Positions 13,901-24,452 of a DNA stretch of 64,000 nucleotides are shown piece after piece; positions within the stretch are counted from its first letter, which is position 1; each line of letters starts with the position of its first letter. Below the pieces are notes generated by a model. The model ran no database searches and was not told the DNA's origin. It saw nothing but the letters and a program-made list of their open reading frames with translations. This DNA is from Nothopassalora personata (taxonomy: Eukaryota; Ascomycota; Dothideomycetes; Mycosphaerellales; Mycosphaerellaceae), in NCBI GenBank assembly GCA_033816765.1, contig CM066298.1, positions 310,001-374,000 of the forward strand, in the 5' to 3' direction. The position numbers and the translations under genes were made by a program.

Positions 13901-15861
13901 GCCTCGCTTACGGACCGCTTAATCTAGCCCTTCTCTATCGCCTCAGCGATATACTTCTTTAAAGCCTCTAACTCCGTAATGGATTAATAGTATAGCGGCT
14001 TAAAGGGGGGTTTCTTTCCTTTAACGAGATTAATCGTATACTTAACCCCGTCGGGTAGCTTACGCTTCGTACGCTTATTAGGTACGTACATATCTCGGAA
14101 GTTAGTAAACTCTTTAGGCTAGTTTAAGCCTTCTCCTTCGTCGGACGCTATAGTAACCGTACGAACACTTATAGTATACACCTACTCTAAGTTACTAAGA
14201 TCCTTAAGGAACTCGCTTACGCTACGCTACTTTACCGCATACGTCTCCGCGCCGTAGAACTACTAGTCCTTATAATCGCTCTTTACGATCTAATTGCGGT
14301 ACCTCTAGGGTCTACCTAAAATTACTAATAGCCTACCTATAGGTACCGCGTAGTAGATAGCGTTACTTACGCGCTCTACTCCCGCGTTATTAGCGAGTTG
14401 TAGCCAAACCGTAAAGGCGCCGTAGTAATACCCTAGGTTATACGTATACGACTCTAACTTCGGTAGCCTTACCCTATTAATAGGTTACATTTAATGTCGG
14501 AGTATATACTTATACGATACTAGGCTAAGATCCATATAGTTATCTAGGAGAAACGTAGCCTCGCCAAAGCCCTTACGAGTCTCGACTACGCCTCGTAAGT
14601 AACGCGCTAGACATACATCTACTCGCCTTAAAGGGTCGACTTTAGGAAAACTCAGACTTAGGAGCGACCTACTTCTAGCCCTCTACCTTTTCCCTAGTCG
14701 CTACCCTTCTTAGTTAGAGCCTTCGTAGCGTCTACCCTACGAACCGCTTACGCGTTACGGTCCTTCTATAGGTACCTATTCGGGTAATCCGTCTTAATAT
14801 AACCCTTCTTATAGTATCTATAGTACTCCGCTTTAGTCCTATCGAAGGTTATAGACAATCCGCCGGCGTCCCGCTAGTAACTCGTACCCGGGTCGCGCGA
14901 CGCCTAACTATACTTCTACTACTTCGAGCTACGATCGCTTCGCCCTTAGTCGCCCTTAGTCTCTCGCCTACGGCGACTATACTACCCGCGGTCGTACCCT
15001 CCGCTACTACGCTCCGTGCTTTTAATACGCGAAGCTAGGATTACTAGTTCCTCTCTAGTTATTAGGATGTTATAAAACTTAACGATTACGGACCGTAGGC
15101 TAGGCGTGAGCTTAGCGAGTATATATCGTACGCGTTACGCCTCCGTATAGTCCCCTAACTAATCCTCTATAATATCTAGCTTAGTCGTAAACTAACGCAC
15201 TGTCTAGTTATCCTTCTATTTTACCGCCTTATACTCTAATATTACGTTAAGTACGCGGTTTATAGGGTTACCGTATACGTCTCGATAGAACTCCTTAAAG
15301 TCCTAGTATATATACCCTTTAAGGTTAAGGACGCTATAGTTAGCGTACTATCGCTTACTTACCTCTCCGCTTAGGTACATAACCCTATATAGGACCTTTA
15401 ACTCGTTCGTCGCATACGTACCGCCTAAGAGGGTAAAGATAAGAGAGAGCTCCCTTAGGAATACCCGTGCTTTCTTAATCGAGTCCCCTCTAAAAGGCGT
15501 AGGTTCTTTAAGACGTAAACGTATCGTATACGATACGACCGCGTCTCGAGCTACGATATTATTATTAGTTACTATAGATAGAGGAGGGGGAGGGGGAGTA
15601 GGGGATAGTTCTCCGCCGGATTCGCCCTAAGGGTCCGCCGGCGGTAGGCTTACGTCCCGTAAGATCTCTAACTGTTTAATCTCCCTCTATATCCCCTTCT
15701 CCTTAACCTCTACCCGAAGGGCATCCCTCCTTACAACTAAGGCTACACGCCTCGCTTATTACTAGGCCCTAGGGCTTAGGGGAGCCGTAGGCGTAGCGCT
15801 ACTATCGTCGCGTTCGGACTCTATAGCGTATATAGATTATAATGAAGAGAAGAATTAGAAC

Positions 15862-16057
15862 TGTTAAGGGATGTCGTAATATATAGTACGCCTACGACCT
15901 ACTAGTCGTAGATAAACTAATTCTTACCTTTTGTTTAAGACGCATCGCGCGTCGTAAGGTGTACGTATACGTGTTACGTGCGGCTTAGTAGCCGGTTGCG
16001 ACCGTATGTTATATATAAGGCTATATGTAAGGGTTAGCTACTAGGCTACCCCTTACA
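15862..16057 (-). repeat. 5' LTR of Gypsy-2
   Basis: 196 bp, TGTTAAGG to CCCCTTACA, followed by the second CTATC target copy (16058-16062). It differs from the partner LTR by scattered C/T and G/A changes. Confidence 0.92.
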
Positions 16058-16062
16058 CTATC

Positions 16063-17270
16063 CTTTACGTTCTAGATACCCTTAGTGTACGGTATTAATA
16101 TGTCCTCGAGATCTCGCTCTCGTAGGCTTAATTTACTTAGAAGAATAGGTATATTATCTTCAGTAGCCTTTACGAAGAGGAAGGGCGGTATAGTATAAGG
16201 ACGTGTAAGCTATAGGCCTAGCTTATCCGCGCCTTCTTAAAAGACGAGGTTATAAAGCTAGGTTATCGTATCTACTACTTTAGCTAAAGACGACTCGTAG
16301 CGAGTCTATCGTCCGGTGATTTACTACGCGCTAAGGAGCTTATACGGCTAATACTCCTATGTCTTAAGGTCCCCCTTACGTTTAATAGTAAACGGCACCT
16401 TATATAGCTTAACGGATATTATTAGGCTAGGTCCCCTAGGCGGTTAAGATAGCTTTTCGGCTTTACCCTAGACTAACGAGATAGAAACACTTATGCTACG
16501 AGCCTTAATAACACTAGTCCGTAGGCCCTAAGTAGCGCTCGATAACGGGTTAATTCTAGTATTACTAAGCTAGCGAACATAAGTCTACTTATTACGAGCG
16601 AGTACCTTATTAGCCCGACTATAACTACTTGCTACGAGTAATGTATAAAGACCGTATCCAGTAGTACCGTTCGGTTTCGAAGGGGTCTCGGTACTAGGAA
16701 TCGGCGATAAGGGTAAAGGCGGACTCGTTACGGACTCGCTAGGCTCGATAAAGGCTAGGTTAGGTATACTACATTTACTATACCTTAGTAGATAGCCGTA
16801 GACCTCGCTATGAACTAGAGAAGTCTTTACTAACTTATGCATGTAAAGATCGTCCTAAGTTAGAGCTAATATAATGTTAGAAGTAGTAGGAAAAGACTCG
16901 TAGGAAAAAGGACGTAGGACGTAGACTCGTTACTATATAACCTATAATAGCTTACCGGCTTAAGCGAACAAGTCTATTGTTCGTTCCGTTAGCTCTAATC
17001 CGTTAAGGCAAGTAGGCGGTATGTACTTAGCGAGTCCCCCTCTACCTCGGAGATATTGCGTAGTCTCGTTTCGGAGATACTAATAGGCGTAGACATATAA
17101 TTTCTTAGGGCCTAGGCTAGGGCCGGCCTCGCTACCGTCTAGTGTTAATGGATAGCTAGTAGTAGTAAGCTTCTTATTAACCTACTCTAGCGTTAGAGGC
17201 GATAAGTATATAGTAAGGTCTATAAGGTATTAGCTATAGGATTTATAGACTCGGTTAAGTAGAAGTAGTA
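16063..17270 (-). pseudogene. Decayed X2 coding segment, minus strand
   Basis: This X2 DNA lies between the two gypsy insertions. The minus strand reads as a long protein-like frame broken by TAG. It has an 85-residue open piece at 16585-16842 that is Ser/Pro-rich, and further coherent pieces on both sides. In the ancestral X2 it was contiguous with 24,335 onward, because Gypsy-3 split it at 17,270. That flank also reads as protein on minus with a few stops around 24,540-25,300. It is presumably the transposase or a companion protein. No motif was recognised. Confidence 0.4.
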
Positions 17271-17676
17271 TGTTATTATCTCGTTCTAGGGCTAGTCTTA
17301 AAAGAGAGATAAGTTAAGTTACGCGGCGGTATTCTTTAGAGAGGCTAAAGTAAGCTAAGCGAAGATAAATGATAGGAATAAGAGTTGTATTCCAATTAGT
17401 GAGATAGTAACATAAGTTAAACGTATTAGAACTATAAGGGTTTCTAGCGTTCCTAAATATAAAGGAGATAGAGCGTTTACTCTCCGTGCTCCCTATGCTC
17501 TCTATGCTCTCTCGAGATTACCGAGATTAACGAGGTTAAGGAGATCACTTTAGTTACTCTCTCGGTTCCTTAGTTTTATTCCTACGGGTAAGAGAGCACT
17601 TCTCGGGCGAAAGCGCCCGCCAATTGTAGAGGTCTAATTAGTTAGCTTCCTTTAGCCCTAGATTAGAACCGTAACA
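17271..17676 (-). repeat. 3' LTR of Gypsy-3
   Basis: 406 bp, TGTTATTATC to ACCGTAACA, preceded by TAGTA. It matches the 5' LTR across its full length with only scattered transitions. Confidence 0.93.
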
Positions 17677-17751
17677 CTATCCCCCTTTTAGTCTAGCTCT
17701 GTCCTAGAGCTTTATAAGTTATGTTATACTTCCTTTTTATGTCTCGTAACG

Positions 17752-18340
17752 ATGTCTTCTTCCTCCTAATCTAAATCTACCGCCCGCCGTAAGAAGAAAG
17801 CCTAGTAGATCTTCCGTAACGGCGATACCGCGATGCGTCCGTGTAATTCTTATTAAAAGGAGGGCCGTGTGTGCAAGGTGCACATCTCATCTAGTCGCTA
17901 TTCTAAGTGCTAGCAGCGGAATCTAAAGAGTTGTAATGCGAGGGTAACCGAGGGCGAGTAAAAGCGCTTATCGCTTTAGCGGAAGAAATTGTTATAGGAA
18001 CTAGATACCGCGAAGAGGATTCTTAGTAAAAGATAGGATGCCTTAATAGAAGCGTATATAAAGGAAATGCGCCTTCGTAAGCAATTAGACGCGGTCGATT
18101 AGAAGGTTACGGAGGGTCGTTCGTTAGAAGATCGGTTGTTACTAGACGAGGATCTAGGGGCGTAGGAGTACGCTATAGTAGACGCGGATCCTAGTACTCC
18201 TAATCTATCCTTATCTCCGTGGACCTAGAGTACTGTCGAAGGTCTTCCGGACGACTTCTAGCTTTCTCCTTCTAGCGAGACGGTACCGTCGGTAGCTTAG
18301 CCGTCTTCTTCGTAAGGGTATTTATTTATAAGTTATGCCC
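17752..18340 (+). pseudogene. Antisense zinc-finger-like frame in Gypsy-3
   Basis: On the strand opposite gag-pol, an ATG at 17752 opens a single frame of about 180 codons. Almost all its stops are TAG, which is what RIP makes from CAG or TGG. The N-terminus is Ser/Lys-rich (STARRKKKA). A Cys-rich stretch at residues 31-66 has several CxxC-like spacings (CNSY, RVCKVH, YSKC, KSC). A charged, probably helical stretch follows (KLLxELDTAKRILSKR), then a Ser/Thr/Pro-rich tail. It resembles a small Cys-rich DNA- or RNA-binding protein, not a gag or pol part. This is inference from pattern only. Its frame coherence suggests it was coding before RIP. Confidence 0.5.
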
Positions 18341-18355
18341 CTGTTCTTATTAATC

Positions 18356-18428
18356 GGCTAGGTAGCTTAGTAGTAGAGCGTAAGCTGTCTATACTCTTAA
18401 GGTCGTAGGTTCGATTCCTACTCTAGTC
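18356..18428 (+). tRNA. tRNA-like sequence (RIP-mutated, probably a pseudogene)
   Basis: 73 bases fold as a tRNA-like cloverleaf. The acceptor strands GGCTAGG and TCTAGTC pair over seven positions with two G-U. A D-arm-like TAGCTTAGTAGTAGAGC looks like TAGCTCAGTGGTAGAGC after C-to-T and G-to-A changes. A perfect T arm, GTAGG-TTCGATT-CCTAC, forms the B box. The anticodon arm is abnormal: only TAAG/CTTA pairs, around an 11-base loop, so the anticodon cannot be called. It lies antisense inside Gypsy-3. Probably a captured or degenerate tRNA. Confidence 0.45.
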
Positions 18429-21400
18429 GTCCGTTTACTTAAAAGTTACTATGTCTTATAGTATAGTTACTTTAAGCAAGCGCCGTTTTAATACTCCCGA
18501 ATCTTCTACTAACAGTTTCGTAGGTTTTCTTTTAGTTCCTAGGTATTTTCTAATTTGTCGTATCCCTTCTATTTAACAAGGTATCGCTAACCCTTTTTAT
18601 CTAGGATCTTTTCGACTTCAAATTCGTTTTCTACTTCTAGCTCGAAATAGAAGCTCTCTTAGTAAGGTGTTCTAGCGTCTACGGGTTCTAGCTTAGAGAT
18701 ATAGAAGACTAGGTGGATTTTTACGTTAGGTAGTAGTCGTAGTCGATAGTTAACTAGTCCTACGACTTTGTCGATTAAAAATGGTCCGACCTTAACGTAA
18801 TCTAGTTTCTTAGTCTATCTTCTTATTCTTAAGTTTTTTATAAGGAGATAGACCTTATCCCCCTCTTTTAGTAGAGGTGCCATTTTTCTCGTGTCCTACC
18901 GTTATTAAGACAGTTTTCGTTATACATCTTCAATCGCCTTGCGTGTTTCTTTATGCATTTCCTTAAGAGTATCCGTCGTCACGATTGCTCTCTCGGCCTA
19001 TGGATAGGATCTAGGTGTTCCGAATAGGTTAGGATCTTTACTAAAGTTCGCATAAAATGGCGTCGTTAAAGTTGTCTCTAATTTGTAGTTGTTTAGTGCA
19101 ATCTACGCTATTAGCAGTAATGAGACCCAGTTATCTTATGCATAATTAATGTAGTGTCGTAGGTATTGTTCTAGCGTTTAATTTATCCTTTCGGTTTATC
19201 CGTCTATTTCCGGATAATATACTATTAATAGCTTGTGTTTAATTCCGATCGTTCCTATAAGCGTCTTCTAGTAGTTTAATATAAATAGCTTATCTCTATC
19301 CGTTATAAACGCTTAAGGGAATCTATAGTATCGGATAAGTCTATCTAGTACGAGGTATCCGAGCTACTCTACATTATACGTTTCCGATGTAGGAATGAAG
19401 TGTACGTATTTCGTAAGTCTATTAACTATAACTAGTATTATGTCGTATAGTTGTTTCGTAACTTAATCCCTTAACGGTAGGAGTTTCGTAATAAAGTCTA
19501 TTGTAACTTCGTCCTATGGTTTCGTCGGTAGTGTCCTAAACTACAGGTGTCTATATTTTACATGTCTCGTAGCCTTGTTTCGTTAGTAGTATACGTATTG
19601 TTTAATGTAGCGTAACACCTTAAGTCTTGTCTATAGAAATGAGAAGCTGCGTTATATTAGGTCTATTGTTTTTAAAGTTCCGGGGTGTCTATAAGTTAGT
19701 CCGTTGTAATGTTATCGTATGCATTCTTCTTCTCGATCCTTTAGTACCTAGTATTTTCCTTACGATATAGGGAATTGTTCGTCCCTATCGCCTAATATCC
19801 GTACGATGTTATTAAATTCTCTTATGTTAGTACTAAGACTTCCGTCGGGGTTCGTCTTTAATATTTTGTGTTGCACTAGTTCTTTTTCTTCTATATAGTC
19901 GCTTCTTCGGCTTAGCGCGTCGGCGCGGCCATTCTCTCGTCCTAGAGTATATTTAATTTCGAACTTATACTGTCCTAGTAGCTCCGACTAGCGGACTTGC
20001 CTTCGGGTAAGTTCTTTCGTCGTCGTGAAGTACGTAAGATTCTTATAGTTAGAAAAATCGTTAACTTCGGTAGGCCCTTAACATATACTCTCTAATGTTA
20101 TATAGTAGTAACAATAGCTAGAAGCTCTTTATTATAGATGTCGTAGTTCTATTCTACTATAGTCATTTTCCGGGAGTAATAGGCTACTAGGTGTCTCTAC
20201 CCATCGTATGTCTATATTAAACACGCGCCTATTGCTATATTAGACGCATCGGTCTCGATGTAGACTTCCTTACTACTATCGAATAGTCGAAGCGTAGGGG
20301 CTAAAGCGCATTGTTCCTTAAGTTTCTTAAATGCTTTAATCTGTTCCTTTCCCTATTTCTAAGTAACGTCCTTTCTTATAAGCATCGTTATTAGTGCTAC
20401 TGTCTTTAAGTAATCCTTAATGAATTTCCGGTTGTAGTTCGCTAGTCTAAGGAATGATTATACGTCCTTAACTATTTTCGGTTCTAGCTACTCTCTAATT
20501 GACTATGTCTTCGTAGGGTCGATCGTTATCCCTATAGTACTAATAATAAAGCCTAGGAATTTAACTTCTTTCTTATAGAATTCGCATTTCTCGGGTGCCG
20601 TCTTGAATCCTAATTGCGTAAGTCGTTCGAAGACGTCTTAGACTTGTCTTATATGTTTCTATAGGGATCCTTTCGTATAGACTAGTATGTCGTCCATGTA
20701 TACGATAACGCATACGTCGAGTAGGTCTCTAAGTGTCTCGTTAACAAGGTCCTAACAGGATGCGGGTGCGTTAGTTAATCCCATTAGCATAACTAAGAAT
20801 TCGTAAAGTCCGTATCTTGTTCTAAAAGCGGTTTTCTATTCTTCTCCTTCTACTATTCGTATAGTACAGAAGGCATCTCGTAGGTTAATCTTCGTATACT
20901 AGTCTAATCCGGTTAATCTATCCTATGCTTCTTCGATGTTAGGTAGCGGGTATCGGTTCTTAATCGTAATCTCGTTTAACTTCCTATAGTCCTATACGAG
21001 TCGTAACTTCCCGTTTGCTTTTAGAACGAACATGTATAGAGTTCCTATACTTAAGGTGGATCTTCTTATCTATCCTTTAGCTAGCTTCTCCTTTAGCCAT
21101 TCTCGTAGGGTCTATAGCTCTTTCTTAGACATTTAATATAGGGGTCCCTATAGAGGCTCTTTCCCTAGCTAAATGTTAATCTTATAATCCTATAGGCGGT
21201 GCTTAGGTAAGGCGGTTTTGCCTCTCTCCTCTTTAAAGAGTCGCGACTACTTACGATACTCCTTAGGAATACTTAACTCTAAGATATTAGTATTCTTCGA
21301 TAGTACGTTACTTCTATTACTTCTAGTAACTTCGTAACCCGGCGGCCCTACGCTAGTGTCTATCCCGGTCGAAGGTGGTTCTTTTATCCTTCTATTCGGC

Positions 21401-23923
21401 GTAAGCTATATCTCGTTTAGCTATTTCCTTACCTTATCTACTAGTAAACGCTACTACTACGTAGGCTAAATGTCGACAACGTAATCGCATTCCCTAAATG
21501 TAAGTACTCCTCTTCTCTAGTTAATTACTGGATTATACTTTCTTAACTAAGGCATACCTAATACTATGTTATAACTAGCTATATTAGTAACATCTAAGGT
21601 AATATTCTCGTAGTGCTATTAGATAGCTAGTGGCAATAGTGTCGTCTCCTATTCTACGCTAGGTAACGATAATCCGTTTACCGCAATTAACTCGTAACCC
21701 TATTTCTTCTTTAGGATAGCTAACCCGTTTCTTCTTATAAAAGACTCGGAGATAAAATTCCCCGCTACTCCTAAGTCGATTATAACACTAGTCTTGTGTC
21801 CGTTAACGATCGCTTATGTCTAGAAAACTATATTTAATGTCGATACATAAGCCTAAGTATTACATAACTCCCTTCGGTCGCTTATTCCTAGGGAGCCGAT
21901 CCTTTTCCCTGTTCGTATATAGAACGTCGTGCTTCGTGTCTCGAGGCCTCCGCTTAAACCTAGCGCGAGCCTTTCTATGTCTATACCTATATTCGGTAAC
22001 GTTCCTAGATCTTCTACGTTTCTAAGTAGAGAGCCCGTACGTGCTATACTGCTGTTCGTAGTTCGTTTAAGACGAAAGTTCCTACTAGTGTTAGGTATCC
22101 GGTACCTGTTATTTAGCTTCCTATAGGTAGTCGTTCTATAACGGCGGTTACTAGATTCTCGGTTGTTTCTATAAGTAGGTATCCCTAGGCTATGCCTCGT
22201 AGGGTGTTGAGTGTCTTATTAAACTTAATGGAATGTAGCCTCCTTCGTCTACCTATCTTAGGTAGGAATTCCTCGTACCTTCTTTATAGGTAGATAATTA
22301 TGTCGTACAGTTTCTTAGGTGCATCTACCGTGAAGGTAAGTTGTTCGTTATCGTCGTTAGTGTCGCTCTCTTCTCCTTCGGAGGAATCTTCTTCGCTTAA
22401 TTCTTCCGGATCCTAGTCTTCTTTAATAGTATTTAGCCCGGTGGTTTCTTAACTTTCTTCCTATAGTTCTAGTAACTATAATCCGTTCCATCCTAGGTCC
22501 TAATTTTCTTTGTCGCTTCTATCTTCGTCGAAGTAGGATTCGTCGATGTCTACTTCTCGGAGCGTAGCGTTTTGCCTATACGTCGCTCCTAGGGTTCCTC
22601 GTAGTTGCTAAGGCTAATACCCTACGCCTAACTTCGCGGCGTAGTAGATTTAACACGAGTCTTAGTAACAGAATCGCTAATGAAGGCTTCTATAACCATT
22701 TCGAGACTCGGATTCGGTCTCGTAGTCGACTCTTCGTGTTATTATGTTGAACTGTCGTAGTTAGTTCTTCGCATTAAATGGAATAGCTACTATTTGCTAC
22801 CTATAGTATCCTCCTCGTCCTTCTAAGGGGTCTAGGAGAGGCGTCGTGCTTCTATTACTAGCTCTCCCCCCTACTCTCTAAGTATAGTCGGTATCTCCTC
22901 GAGATCTAACGCTACTCTTAGATTTACTAGTTCGGGGTTACATTATATTAAATTGCTCGCGGCGCACTATATTTTTACCGCGGTAATCCCGCGCTATATA
23001 ACCTTCCTTACTATAGGCATAGCATATAAGTTTTCCTTTTCCTTTAAAGGGCTTCTTTCCGTAGCCCCTACTCTTATCGATCCTCCGTCCTCGTTAGGTA
23101 ACGTCTAGTTCCATTAGCTGTAGTCTATAGTAGGGCTAGCTTTGTCGTGAGAATTCTCCCTTCGTAACATATCCTCCTAAGGGTCTACGGTCCGGAGCGT
23201 ATCCTACTATGCCTCCTACTTTAGAGTCGTATTTCTTTTCCTAGTGTCGTTCCTAGAGCTAGTTATCGATGTTAATCGACGCCTTCATTAGCTCTTCGAG
23301 GTTAGTGATCTGTCCCCCGTGTCTTATTAACTCGTCCTTAACGGAGTCCTTAAGTCTACGTTGGAATATAGTTATTAACGCCGTCTAGTCCTATCTAGTG
23401 ATTTGTCCGTATTCTTCGAATTTGGCGGCATACTCTAAAGTAGACGTCTTCTACTTTAGGTGTTGAATGATTCGTATAGCCTATTAGACTTCGTTCGAGG
23501 TTCTAAAGATTAATTTCATTTTTTCTTTAAAGAGAGTGTAGCTCCTAAACATTCTAGTAGGGTCTAATCGTCCTATACCTTTAAGGTATTCCTTAAGGTA
23601 AGGTTTGATCCAGTTCTACGCACTTCCGCGAAGGTACGTAATAGCGAAGATAGTTCTTTTATCGGCATCGACTAGGTTAAACATAAGGTACATATCTATC
23701 TAATTAATCTAGTCGTCGAACTTAGCTCTATCTCTATAGAAGAGGTCTAGCTTAGTAGCCTTAACGTCGTTCTTCCTTAGAGTAGGCTCGTTATCGTTTT
23801 TAGACTTATCGTCCTTCGTAGTAGTCTATTATAGTAGCGTACGGCGGATGCTTCCTACTTCGCTAGGGGCGGGTGTTCCCCTCCTAGCTGCTTAAGTAGC
23901 GCTTATCCTAAGGGCGTTTAAAG

Positions 23924-24329
23924 TGTTATTATCTTGTTCTAGGGCTAGTCTTAAAAGAGAGATAAGTTAAGTTACGCGGCGGTATTCTTTAGAGAGGCTA
24001 AAGTAAGCTAAGCGAAGATAAATGATAGGAATAAGAGTTGTATTCTAATTAGTAAGATAGTAACATAAGTTAAACGCATTAGAACCATAAGGGTTTCTAG
24101 CGTTCCTAAATATAAAGGAGATAGAGCGTTTACTCTCCGTACTCCCTATGCTCTCTATGCTCTCTCGAGATTACTAAGATTAACGAGGTTAAGGAGATCA
24201 CTTTAGTTACTCTCTCGGTTCCTTAGTTTCATTCCTACGGGTAAGAGAGCACTTCTCGGGCGAAAGCGCCCGCCAATTGTGGAGGTCTAATTAGTTAGCT
24301 TCCTTTAGCCCTAGATTAGAACCGTAACA
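23924..24329 (-). repeat. 5' LTR of Gypsy-3
   Basis: 406 bp, TGTTATTATC to ACCGTAACA, followed by TAGTA (24330-24334). Together with 17271-17676 it defines the element. Confidence 0.93.
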
Positions 24330-24332
24330 TAG

Positions 24333-24452
24333 TAGCGAGTCCGTACTTAAGCTATAGCGAGTCCGTACTTAAGCTATAGCGAGTCCGTACTTAAGCTATA
24401 GCGAGTCCGTACTTAAGCTATAGCGAGTCCGTACTTAAGCTATAGCGAGTCC
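24333..24452. repeat. 22-bp tandem repeat, five copies plus a partial, in X2
   Basis: Five exact copies of a 22-bp unit, TAGCGAGTCCGTACTTAAGC plus TA (24333-24442), then a partial sixth. Each unit contains the AGCGAGTC motif that recurs through X. The array starts within the TAGTA target copy, so Gypsy-3 landed at its edge. It is probably a subterminal or internal transposase-binding repeat, or simple expansion. There are no unique spacers, so it is not a CRISPR array. Confidence 0.9.

Larger units (their letters stand above)
9455..16057 (-). mobile_element. Gypsy-2: full-length Ty3/gypsy chromovirus inserted in X2
   Basis: A complete 6,603-bp element on the minus strand. Its 196-bp LTRs are at 15862-16057 (5') and 9455-9650 (3'), with a perfect CTATC duplication at 9450-9454 and 16058-16062. 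A polypurine tract lies just inside the 3' LTR. Going down the minus strand come gag with a CCHC knuckle (around 14,800), reverse transcriptase with a YLDN box (about 13,540-13,560), RNase H, integrase and a chromodomain (about 11,080-11,240). RIP has put TAG stops throughout. About 1.4 kb between chromodomain and 3' LTR holds no sense frame; an antisense frame starts there (9952). It lacks the two young insertions of Gypsy-1. Confidence 0.95.
17271..24329 (-). mobile_element. Gypsy-3: full-length chromovirus of a second family, in X2
   Basis: A complete 7,059-bp element with 406-bp LTRs at 23924-24329 (5') and 17271-17676 (3'), and a perfect TAGTA duplication at 17266-17270 and 24330-24334. 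Minus-strand order: gag; CCHC knuckle near 22,975-23,030 with Cys and His changed to Tyr; protease (IDLGVAG, was DSGA-like, near 21,780); reverse transcriptase with intact YMDD at about 20,687-20,700 and a KNRYPLPNI motif near 20,950; RNase H; integrase (about 19,700-18,950); a chromodomain start near 18,600-18,680. A purine tract AAAAGGGGGATAG abuts the 3' LTR. RIP stops occur throughout. About 0.9 kb between integrase and 3' LTR carries an antisense frame and a tRNA-like sequence. Confidence 0.95.

Noticed and set aside
24333..24452. CRISPR-like repeat array
   Set aside because: Repeats are directly joined with no spacers, in a eukaryotic transposon.
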